DNA of 64,000 bases, from contig JAGXGH010000012.1 of NCBI GenBank assembly GCA_024636835.1, positions 50,294 through 114,293 on the forward strand. The letters are read 5' to 3'. The stretch's first letter is position 1. Every line of letters starts with the position of its first letter. A program made the position numbers and the translations under genes. Positions 10,401-16,964 of the stretch are shown one piece after another. Source of the stretch: Verrucomicrobiales bacterium (GTDB taxonomy: Bacteria > Verrucomicrobiota > Verrucomicrobiia > Verrucomicrobiales > SLCJ01). A model generated the notes under the pieces. That model made no database searches. It was given only the letters and a program-made list of their open reading frames with translations, and had not been told where the DNA came from.

Positions 10401-10712
10401 GATGGAGATGGTGCGCGCGGCAGCACCCGAGGGGACAAGGCCAGCAGGAATCGTCATCAGGTTATTGGCACCACCAGCGAAGCTGTAAGCTTGATCGAAC
10501 TTGCCTGTGCTACCCGTTGAGACCGCACTCAGTGGCTCACTGGTATCGTTGCTGCCAATCTGGTCTTCTTGAGCGGCAGATCCAATAATGTCGGCATTAT
10601 CAAAGGAGTATTGAGCGATGGGAGCTGCGGAAGTGATTCCGACTGCCATTGCTGCAAAAATGATGATTGCAAAAGCACGCAAGAACCGTTTCCTAGTAGC
10701 TATTCGAGACAT
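7467..10712 (-). CDS. Secreted multidomain sulfatase (LamG, two Ig-like, sulfatase, Asp-rich tail)
   Basis: 1081 aa. After a signal peptide come a LamG domain (about 30-255), two Ig-like modules (about 255-365 and 370-480, each ending DDTTITV) and a type I sulfatase domain (about 484-935). Asp490-Asp491 (FLVDDMG) are the expected metal ligands. Cys542-Ser-Pro-Thr-Arg546 followed by LLTGR is the sulfatase signature whose Cys becomes formylglycine. The tail has an Asp-rich linker (DLDNDGIDDRDEDPNLNG) and a beta domain. Sulfatases of this type remove sulfate esters from polysaccharides. It is the first gene of the minus-strand operon, since a strong terminator (10824-10859) lies just upstream. 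The two Ig modules resemble four modules in the 4048-aa protein. The sulfate substrate is unknown. Confidence 0.9.
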   Translation of the reverse strand: MSRIATRKRFLRAFAIIIFAAMAVGITSAAPIAQYSFDNADIIGSAAQEDQIGSNDTSEPLSAVSTGSTGKFDQAYSFAGGANNLMTIPAGLVPSGAAARTISIWFNQTTDQASLQDKLFGYGAGSSGNAFDISLEDGGIRIRHFGGTVAWGSGFDFDGTDEGWHHLAVRVNASASTFADVDVFLDGVQLVVTDNSGQGVTINTTDSSFGIGTSSITTSSSNTQGFNGLLDELRIFNSALTESEIATLALLDSAPPTLAGSDIVDDQSGGPVEVGTRVTYTVTFSEDINVSTVSSADFDNAGSSAISFGTITESSAGVLTVEVTPTTTGTLQLRVPTTATIEDLAGNPLDSDPAILDDTTITVTADSTAPTLTGSDIVDDRSGAQVPTGSVVTYTLTFSEDIDDSTVDSADFANAGTAAITIGAITETSPGIFTLEVTPSTVGSLQLRIASDAFITDAAGLTLASSPAIVDDTTITVVERQPNIVLFLVDDMGVHDTSVPFLLNGSGQPTSYNFNNFYQTPNMETLASQGMRFTTAYAQTVCSPTRVGLLTGRTSARHGVTDWVGANDPGSPTNWRVNGITESEATLPKQLQAAGYRTIHCGKAHFAASSVNINNLGFDVNIAGNEKGEPGRYIGSGGYGVPDLGAYDSSSVFLTKALTIEANAAIGNAVNAGLPFFLNMSFYALHTPFATNPDATGNYSAAVNSNHRKYATMVEGMDIAIGEIRQKLIDLGVAEDTLIVFVGDNGTDSPATGQDSLPSGSFSDWPMRGKKASKWEGGARVPFITTWAVPDAGNPLQQALPIPANSIETDIVTTWDIPATLLELAGLPVPVSFGEDSHSLLPYFSGTPGTHRPQEIAVHYPHEHRSDFFSWIRQGDMKLIYNFQSNTHELYNLATDPTESTNLAASQPATAMALTRRLAQMLDDEWGPAGVLLPTISSSAPAGNVVSIPNQVGIDLDNDGIDDRDEDPNLNGIVDAGETDPDNDNSDNDNITDGEEAQLGTDPLDPNSYFFLTGNPQANGSTLLTWPSQPGTSFEVRSSTDLSDWSTLIDPNVPAADPGTSTSYTIPASTSPQEFYRISLR

Positions 10713-10823
10713 AATCAGGTTTTGTTCCCTAAATCACGGTAAGAGCCGGTCGTTGCGAAAATCTCTTACCCTCGCAAAACAAATGGCGGATAGAGTATTC
10801 GAATCACTTGTCTTGATTTGTCC

Positions 10824-10859
10824 AAAAAAGCCCCGCCCGGCACAAGCCAGAGCGGGGCT
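10824..10859 (-). terminator. Rho-independent terminator of the LamG PEP-CTERM gene
   Basis: On the minus strand the stem AGCCCCGC...GCGGGGCT (8 bp) is directly followed by TTTTTT. It lies 26 bases after the stop at 10886. It separates the PEP-CTERM pair from the sulfatase operon downstream. Confidence 0.85.
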
Positions 10860-10885
10860 GGAAACTTCATTTAACTTGTGGGGGG

Positions 10886-11764
10886 TTAGCGACGGCGACG
10901 CAGCATGAACAGAAGGCCGAGCCCACCAAGCAGAACAGCCGATGGCTCAGGAACGGCAACGGTAGCTAGAACAGCCACTTCGGAGGAAGTGAGAGCATTG
11001 TCGTAAAACCGGACATCATCGAGTAGTCCAGGGTAACCTTCAGAGGCCCCGCTAGAAATAGAACCATCAAACTTGGCACCGATGGCGATATCAGTGGCAG
11101 AAGTCACCAGTGCCTGTGTGCCATTGTTTCCATTGCCACCTGCAATGTCTACCAAGGCACCATTGACGTAGAAACTCAATCCGACTCCATCTGAAGCGCC
11201 AGTCGTTTCAAAGTCGAGGTTTGTTCCGTCATAAACAACCGCCAAATGGTACCAGGTATCTACCGAGAAAGCGGTGCCACTATTATCCGAATCGAAGAAA
11301 ACATTGCCATTCCCATAACGGAGTCCGACACGATTAGCGCTCGCATTACTTTCAGCTACAATATCAAATGAGGCACCGGCTCCATCGCCCATTCCGATAA
11401 GACGGAATTGGTCATCTGGGTCGCCACTGTTGAAACTAGATGTATTAAACCAAAGGGATATTGTTCGGGAATTGTTGCCTCCGAATCCAAAAGTGGTCAC
11501 GCCATTGTCGATTTCCCCGTAATTGCCGGCTCCTGCATCAGCCCCGGGTGCGTACCCTGAGCCGAATTGGCCAGTAACATTAAGATCGCCAGATCCTTGA
11601 AGTATGCCGTCATTGCTATTGCCCGAGGAATCGACCAGCGCCGTGCCAGATGTTTCTTCGAACTCATAATGAGCAACAAGAGCGCCATGAGCGGAGTTTG
11701 CGAGGATCGCAATGGCTGCGAGACAGGGTAGACAGCTATAGTTTTCCAATGTTTTTTGTTTCAT
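10886..11764 (-). CDS. LamG-domain PEP-CTERM protein
   Basis: 292 aa from the ATG at 11762-11764; a 10-residue upstream extension is possible but would spoil the signal peptide. The signal peptide (MKQKTLENYSCLPCLAAIAI) is followed by one LamG jellyroll (LVAHYEFEETSGTALVDSSG ... GLLDDVRFYDNALTSSEV). The tail is VPEPSAVLLGGLGLLFMLRRRR split as PEP motif, transmembrane helix and basic cluster, the PEP-CTERM signal cut by exosortase. The LamG region is closely similar to that at 5043-7445, suggesting recent duplication. It is likely surface-attached and binds carbohydrate or matrix (inference). Transcription ends at the terminator at 10824. Confidence 0.85.
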   Translation of the reverse strand: MKQKTLENYSCLPCLAAIAILANSAHGALVAHYEFEETSGTALVDSSGNSNDGILQGSGDLNVTGQFGSGYAPGADAGAGNYGEIDNGVTTFGFGGNNSRTISLWFNTSSFNSGDPDDQFRLIGMGDGAGASFDIVAESNASANRVGLRYGNGNVFFDSDNSGTAFSVDTWYHLAVVYDGTNLDFETTGASDGVGLSFYVNGALVDIAGGNGNNGTQALVTSATDIAIGAKFDGSISSGASEGYPGLLDDVRFYDNALTSSEVAVLATVAVPEPSAVLLGGLGLLFMLRRRR

Positions 11765-11966
11765 GTATTTTTCTTGTAACTTGTTGATTGCCAAGGTTTA
11801 TAGCTTCTTGCGAGAGAACTCCGTCGAAACTGTAGAGTTCGTCAACCAGGCCACGGAATGTAATATCTTGAGGAACATGGCCTTTGCCAAAGGCCATCGG
11901 TTTGGCATCCGGGGATTGCTTGATTTCCTTATTCAAAGAGACATAAAGAGTAATACGGCGTTTGCC
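11736..11966 (-). pseudogene. 3' remnant of another LamG-domain gene
   Basis: The minus-strand frame reads RRITLYVSLNKEIKQSPD and then FRGLVDELYSFDGVLSQEAI before its stop at 11736. The second part matches the end of LamG domains in this locus (GLLDELRIFNSALTESEI in the sulfatase). No start or signal peptide precedes it. At about 11967 the sequence switches abruptly to the 3' flank of the PEP-CTERM gene at 12002. It is best read as the tail of a LamG gene left by deletion or recombination. Confidence 0.6.
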
Positions 11967-12001
11967 ACAGCGGGGCTGGAAACTCTATTTAACTTTCCGG
12001 T

Positions 12002-12802
12002 TTAGCGGCGGCGGCGCAGCAGCATCATGAATCCGAGTCCGCCGAGAAGAGCGGCGGAAGGCTCGGGGATCTCGGTAATACTCAGGGCATTGAAGGTCGA
12101 GTTGCTTCCGCCATCGGTATCGTTTTGTCCTTCGAAGAAATCGAAGGCGATCGAACCGCTGCCATCTGATGTCACCGAGAAGTTCAGGATCGTTCCATCA
12201 TTCAGAAGGGAAAAGGTGTCGAGAAAATCGTCAGCCGCATATTTACCAGTACCTCCCGATGTCTCAAGTAAATCGATATCGCTTCCACCGGCACCGAATG
12301 CTCCCGTGATCACCTTGATGAAACCGTCATTGCCGCCGCTGGCCCGGCCGCCAATCGCGGAGAAATCGTATTGGGTGTTGGCTGCCAGACCAGTGAACGT
12401 GATCACGGCGGTTCCATTGGCATTGTAGTTGGAATACATGCCGTCGACTGTTGGCCGGTCGCCTCCTGTAGTGTTGAACGGGCTGGTGGCACCTACGGGA
12501 CCGTTAATCCCGGCTCCTCCGAAACCGGCACCGGTACTATTGCTGGTAACGGCGTCGAGGGTGGCGGCCACACTCCAACCTGATGCAGTATTATTTGATG
12601 CGGTAAGTGCGGTTGCTGTGAAGTCGCTTCCAACGCCAGCCGGACCCAGAGTATTCCAGTAGTTGCCATTGGTATCGGGGCTGGGGGCAGTCTGATTGGT
12701 CGACCAGTCGATGAGGACGGTAGCTGCATTTGCCGAAGCGGCAACAAGTCCGAGGCCGACGAGGCTCAATGCGATTTTCGTTTTTAGCTTCGTGTGTATC
12801 AT
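12002..12802 (-). CDS. PEP-CTERM secreted protein
   Basis: 266 aa. It has a signal peptide (MIHTKLKTKIALSLVGLGL ... ANA), a beta-rich domain from TVLIDWSTNQTAPSPD to about 240, and a C-terminal sorting signal (IPEPSAALLGG, hydrophobic helix, RRRR). The domain is shared with the 351-aa protein at 3945-5000, which lacks the sorting tail. The protein is probably exported and processed by an exosortase. Its 3' flank resembles that of the gene at 10886 (AGCGGGGCTGGAAACT, then ATTTAACTT), but only one arm of the terminator stem is kept, so its transcript may read on into the 10886 gene. The ligand is unknown. Confidence 0.8.
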   Translation of the reverse strand: MIHTKLKTKIALSLVGLGLVAASANAATVLIDWSTNQTAPSPDTNGNYWNTLGPAGVGSDFTATALTASNNTASGWSVAATLDAVTSNSTGAGFGGAGINGPVGATSPFNTTGGDRPTVDGMYSNYNANGTAVITFTGLAANTQYDFSAIGGRASGGNDGFIKVITGAFGAGGSDIDLLETSGGTGKYAADDFLDTFSLLNDGTILNFSVTSDGSGSIAFDFFEGQNDTDGGSNSTFNALSITEIPEPSAALLGGLGFMMLLRRRR

Positions 12803-13051
12803 CTATTTGTTCGTGTTGTAGGTTGTTGGTTACAGGGGTTTTTACAGCTTCTTGGAAGATGGTTTCGTCGGAAATATTGGGTTTATCTGTTTGAGATAAC
12901 AGAGGGGTATCCGAGCGTTATACATTGAATGTCACCGCTGTTAAAATTTGGCAATATGGTCAATTGACTAAAAATTACTTCTGCACTCGACCGAAACTGT
13001 CCAATTACTCATTATGTGAACACGGCAAGGTTTTGCTATGTTTCCAAGTTT
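12803..13051. promoter_or_regulatory. Divergent intergenic region, PEP-CTERM gene and sensor kinase
   Basis: About 250 AT-rich bases separate the minus-strand PEP-CTERM gene from the plus-strand kinase. Promoters for both must lie here. A TTGACT at 12964-12969 is a possible -35 for the kinase, but no matching -10 is convincing. Confidence 0.35.
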
Positions 13052-15046
13052 ATGCGCACCAACGTTCAGCCTCTCGCACACCTGTTGATCTGCTTCAGGT
13101 GGTTTGTAGTGGCGGTCTTTCTTGTCGCCCTATTTTCGGGGGTTTCACACGCCTCTTTGATCTTTCCTTCGCTGACAAGCCCCATCCGGGAAAAGATGGA
13201 GAGCGTCGAGGCTGAGTTGGCTGCACTCCCGGTCTTCCCGATGAACAAGAGTCCCTGGACGATGGGCTACAGCACTGCACAACATGAAGAACCTCAGATG
13301 CCGGTTAGGATAGCAATCAGCTTTCCGCAGACGGCAGTCATTGATCTCGTGGCTCTGATGCCTTCTTCATTCACGGATCAACGGAATAAAGTCCAATCCT
13401 GGGGTTTTCCCGTGAGGTTTATGATCGAGCGAGTATTACCGGACGGGAGCACCGACATCATAGCTGATTATCGCGATAAGGATTACCCGATCCCGGGGAT
13501 TGCCCCGCAGTTTTTTCCTTGCCCAAATCCGGTTCCAGCAAGCGGCTTGCGAATCACAGTTACTGAAGCAGCAGCCAATGACACTTGGTGGCGAGCCCCG
13601 CACATTGTCTCTTTCAGCGAGCTCTATGCCTTCTCTGGTGAGCGGAATGTAGCTCTTAATGCTGAGGTGAAAGCCACTTCCTCTAATGAATTTGGCTTCA
13701 TGTGGTCGACAAAATGTTTGACCGACGGGTTCACACTCTTTTCCCCACTTTTCCATGATGTGGAGGATCCCGAGAACAACATTGTCGGGCATGGCCTGAA
13801 AGAACTGCAGTTGGAAATTGATTTGGGCGAAGTGCATCGGATCGATGAATTTCACCTCTGGCCGGTCGTGCATGCCATACAGCATAACTTTCCACCCTCG
13901 AGTGGAATGGGCTTCCCGTTAAGCATTCGTCTTGAGTCCTCGCAGTTCAAAGACTTCTCCAATTCGAAGGTGATCTATGAGAGCGATAATCTCATCTATC
14001 GCCCTGGAGCCGGGCCATTCATGCACCAAACCCAACCCACGGAGGGGCGCTTTTTGAAATTACGGCTCAGCAAAGGGTTTCCCGATTTTATGCGAAACCC
14101 ACCGCAGCATCTTGCGCGGATATCGCTCAGTGAGATTGAGATTCTTGGAAATGGGAAGAATCTTTCTCGAGGCGTCTCGATTCACGTCCAGAAACTTTCT
14201 GAGGAGGACAAAAATAGGGTTGTTAGCTTGACTGATGGACGCAGCAATGAAGGCCAAATCCTCCCCCTGCGGCAGTGGCTCGATCAGTTTAAACGAAGGG
14301 TGCAACTCGAGGCTAAATTGCGCTCACTCCGAGACCAGCTTGACGAGGCTCAGCGATTGGAAGATCGCCGATCCAGAACCATCCTGCTCGTAGCGATTGG
14401 TTGTATCCTGATACTTATACAGATTATTTGGTTGGTTCGGGTGGCCGCCCGGCGCAGAGCAGCACGAATGCGCGAGCGTATCGCCTGCGACCTGCACGAC
14501 GAGATTGGCGCCAACGTCAGCAGTATGGCACATACAACCGAGCTACTGGCCGAGAGCATCAATCAGCCCAGCCAAGCACAGAGCCGGCTGCTCGGAAACC
14601 TCGTTGAAAATGCCCGCCTCACTTATAGGGAAACCAAACATTTCATTCGCTTCATCGAAGGGGAGAATCATTCTCATGACATCGCTCAGCAATTGACGCA
14701 GGTGGCAGATCAAATTTTGGGCACCATACCAAGTGTCTTCTCGTTAGAAAACACACGCAGTTTCAACGCGCTGAATCCTGCAGCGAAATGGAACCTGCTT
14801 CTTTTCTATAAAGAGGCGCTGAATAACATTATCAAGCACGCGGAAGCCAGTGAGGTCAAGATCGCAACATCCCGGCAGGATCGGCAACTGAGGTTACAGG
14901 TTGTTGACAACGGTCGAGGGTTTTCTCAGGAGTCTACATCCTGTCGACGTCTCGAAGAGAGAGCGACAATGCTGCGTGGAAAATTGGAAATTGATAGTCG
15001 GCCTGAGCAAGGCGCCAGTATTACGATTTATTTCAAGTCAGCGTAA
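13052..15046 (+). CDS. NarL-type sensor histidine kinase with discoidin-like sensory region
   Basis: 664 aa from ATG 13052; an ATG at 13016 would add 12 residues. An N-terminal signal/membrane segment leads to a large extracytoplasmic region (about 40-440). Its middle (NVALNAEVKATSSNEFGFMW ... LEIDLGEVHRIDEFHLWPV) resembles F5/8 type C (discoidin) carbohydrate-binding folds. A coiled segment and transmembrane helix (TILLVAIGCILILIQIIWLV) follow, then a HisKA_3 helix with phospho-acceptor His482 in DLHDEIGANVSSM. The HATPase domain has the N box ALNNIIKHA and G box VDNGRGFS. It should phosphorylate the response regulator starting 3 bases downstream. A carbohydrate signal is suggested by the sensor fold and neighbours, but is inference. 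Confidence 0.85.
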   Translation: MRTNVQPLAHLLICFRWFVVAVFLVALFSGVSHASLIFPSLTSPIREKMESVEAELAALPVFPMNKSPWTMGYSTAQHEEPQMPVRIAISFPQTAVIDLVALMPSSFTDQRNKVQSWGFPVRFMIERVLPDGSTDIIADYRDKDYPIPGIAPQFFPCPNPVPASGLRITVTEAAANDTWWRAPHIVSFSELYAFSGERNVALNAEVKATSSNEFGFMWSTKCLTDGFTLFSPLFHDVEDPENNIVGHGLKELQLEIDLGEVHRIDEFHLWPVVHAIQHNFPPSSGMGFPLSIRLESSQFKDFSNSKVIYESDNLIYRPGAGPFMHQTQPTEGRFLKLRLSKGFPDFMRNPPQHLARISLSEIEILGNGKNLSRGVSIHVQKLSEEDKNRVVSLTDGRSNEGQILPLRQWLDQFKRRVQLEAKLRSLRDQLDEAQRLEDRRSRTILLVAIGCILILIQIIWLVRVAARRRAARMRERIACDLHDEIGANVSSMAHTTELLAESINQPSQAQSRLLGNLVENARLTYRETKHFIRFIEGENHSHDIAQQLTQVADQILGTIPSVFSLENTRSFNALNPAAKWNLLLFYKEALNNIIKHAEASEVKIATSRQDRQLRLQVVDNGRGFSQESTSCRRLEERATMLRGKLEIDSRPEQGASITIYFKSA

Positions 15047-15049
15047 GTT

Positions 15050-15700
15050 ATGGGCGAAAAAATTTGTATCACCATCGTCGAGGATAATCAGACCTATATC
15101 CGCTCATTGCAGGCTATTATCGAGACCAGCGAGGATATGGAATGTGTCGGCACATACATAACCGCCGGGGCGTGCAGTCGCGAGTTCCAACAGACTCCAC
15201 CCCCTGAGACAGATATTGTTCTCCTCGATTTGAAACTTCCGGATGGTGATGGCCTTTCGCTGGTTCCGCTCCTTCGCAAGAGCGCTCCCAATGCTGGCAT
15301 CGTGGTGCTCACTAGCAACGATGATTACCACACCGTTCTCGAGGCCATCAGGTTGGGAGTGGTGGGATATGTTTTAAAGGATACCCCCGTGGCGGAGTTG
15401 CGGCGGATTATCCGTGATGTCCATGAGGGAGGTAGTGTCATCGACCCTCAACTTTCGCGACTCGTTCTGAAAGTTTTTCAGGGAGGAATAGCAACGATTG
15501 CCGAAACGAGCCCCTTGAGTAAACGGGAGATTCAAGTGCTCGAACTGATGGCGCAAGGCTACGTGAAGAAAGAAGTCGCTGATGAACTAGGCATTAGTTA
15601 CAGTGCTGTGGCACTCTACACGTCGAACATTTATGAGAAACTACAGGTGCCTAACGTCGCAGCAGCCGTTGCAGCGGCGATCCGTAAGGGCTTGATTTGA
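15050..15700 (+). CDS. NarL/FixJ-family response regulator
   Basis: 216 aa. The receiver domain (1-125) carries the acidic pair (VED) near the start, phospho-acceptor Asp60 in VLLDLKLPDGDG, Thr/Ser in VVLTSND and Lys in YVLKDTP. A LuxR-type HTH (about 150-212: LSKREIQVLELMAQGYVKKE) follows. It begins 3 bases after the kinase stop, so the two are an operon and a cognate pair. Targets are not shown by the sequence; the adjacent PEP-CTERM and sulfatase genes are the natural candidates. Confidence 0.92.
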   Translation: MGEKICITIVEDNQTYIRSLQAIIETSEDMECVGTYITAGACSREFQQTPPPETDIVLLDLKLPDGDGLSLVPLLRKSAPNAGIVVLTSNDDYHTVLEAIRLGVVGYVLKDTPVAELRRIIRDVHEGGSVIDPQLSRLVLKVFQGGIATIAETSPLSKREIQVLELMAQGYVKKEVADELGISYSAVALYTSNIYEKLQVPNVAAAVAAAIRKGLI

Positions 15701-15736
15701 ATGGCACTGATATCATGAATCCACCTGATGATGCGC

Positions 15737-16804
15737 TTATGTTTTGGCGGGCCCAATGGTGCCGCCAACGACTAATTTCGCTTTGGTCACAGTTTGCCTG
15801 TTGTCCGCTTTGCCCTTTGCGACATTGTTTGTCCAGCGGACGATGCGTCTCACAATTGGGAGATATTCCCATTTGATATGACTGACAGAGAGTCTGCACC
15901 ATAAAAAGCTCGGGTCATCGTCCATGCAAATAAGCGAGACATCCTGTGGCACTCTCAAACCCAGTTGGGCAAGATAGTGGTAGGCTGCGTGAAATAGATA
16001 GGCTTCATCCAGGATTAAGGCCGTCGGTGGCGTGGCCTTGAAGAGTGAGTCGAGGACTTGAATAAACCCCCTCTGATTTTCTTCCCAGTTCGGGCAGTTG
16101 TATTCGCCGGTTTTAATGCCAGCCGCTTCAAGTTCGTCCAAAAAAACTTCCAGAAGTTTTGCCTTTTTCGGGGATCGTATTTGTGGGGCGCATAAGAATG
16201 AGATGCGTTGATGCCCCATGCTGATCAGGCGCTGCGTCAGCAAGGCTAAGGGAGGCGCTTTGTCCGGTCGCGCTCCGGCAATGTTCAAGCCACCGTGACG
16301 ACCGAATAAAGCAAATACGGGTTTTTCTAACTCGGCAACAGCGCTCAAGATGTCTCGTGGGCCACTGGTGATCAGCCAGGCATCGGCATCGGTGCGTTGG
16401 ATATAGCGAACGACCCTCTGTGGGTTCCGGCCAAGATCCGTTAAGGTCTTATTTGGAAAAAACGGTGCGTGCCCCGCTTTTTCCAACTGATGGGAGAGTT
16501 CGAGCATGACTGCGGAGGTGTGGTAATTGGAATCGTCGAGCATCAAGGCGATTTGTTGGGCGCGTTTTTCGAATTCATGCTCTTGCAGCACAATCCGCCG
16601 CCGCTGGCCTGCGCCTTGCGGGACAAGTAAGCCTTCCTGCTCAAGAGAATTCAGAGCCCGGGTGATGGTTGTCGGGCTGATTCCTAGATCTTTGGCGAGG
16701 CGGTTACGCCCCGGCATTAAATCCTTCCAGCGCCCTGTTTTTATACCTTCTCGCAGATGGCCGGTCACTTGTTCGGCTAAACTATTGGTCAAAAGATAAC
16801 TCAT
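15737..16804 (-). CDS. GntR-type winged-helix regulator with LacI-like ligand domain
   Basis: 355 aa from the ATG at 16802-16804 (MSYLLTNSLAEQVTGHLR); 19 further residues could be added upstream but look non-native. The winged helix is at about 10-75 (MPGRNRLAKDLGISPTTITR, then LNSLEQEGLLVPQGAGQ). A periplasmic-binding-protein-like domain of LacI type follows (about 85-350), with PTALILDEAYLF and QDVSLICMDDDPSFLW. This hybrid is common in Verrucomicrobiota and usually controls nearby carbohydrate genes. It is transcribed divergently from the 4048-aa gene with 160 bases between, so that gene and itself are likely targets. The effector is unknown. Confidence 0.8.
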   Translation of the reverse strand: MSYLLTNSLAEQVTGHLREGIKTGRWKDLMPGRNRLAKDLGISPTTITRALNSLEQEGLLVPQGAGQRRRIVLQEHEFEKRAQQIALMLDDSNYHTSAVMLELSHQLEKAGHAPFFPNKTLTDLGRNPQRVVRYIQRTDADAWLITSGPRDILSAVAELEKPVFALFGRHGGLNIAGARPDKAPPLALLTQRLISMGHQRISFLCAPQIRSPKKAKLLEVFLDELEAAGIKTGEYNCPNWEENQRGFIQVLDSLFKATPPTALILDEAYLFHAAYHYLAQLGLRVPQDVSLICMDDDPSFLWCRLSVSHIKWEYLPIVRRIVRWTNNVAKGKADNRQTVTKAKLVVGGTIGPAKT

Positions 16805-16964
16805 GGGAAAACTGTACCACATCTGTGCAGGTAGGAAAGGTATAATAGATTTGTCGCTCAATAGTCAAACCGTCAGCATCCGCACCTAATCCCCCTGGTT
16901 TGGATTTCTGAGCTTCTGTATTAATCAGAATAGGATCCATTCTCAACCCCCCGAACAGTTACCA
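16805..16964. promoter_or_regulatory. Divergent control region between hybrid regulator and giant gene
   Basis: These 160 bases separate divergent genes. A TATAAT at 16841-16846 is a good plus-strand -10 candidate, but the position 17 bases upstream lacks a -35-like hexamer, which would fit an activator-dependent promoter. No palindrome long enough to name as the operator was seen. Confidence 0.35.
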
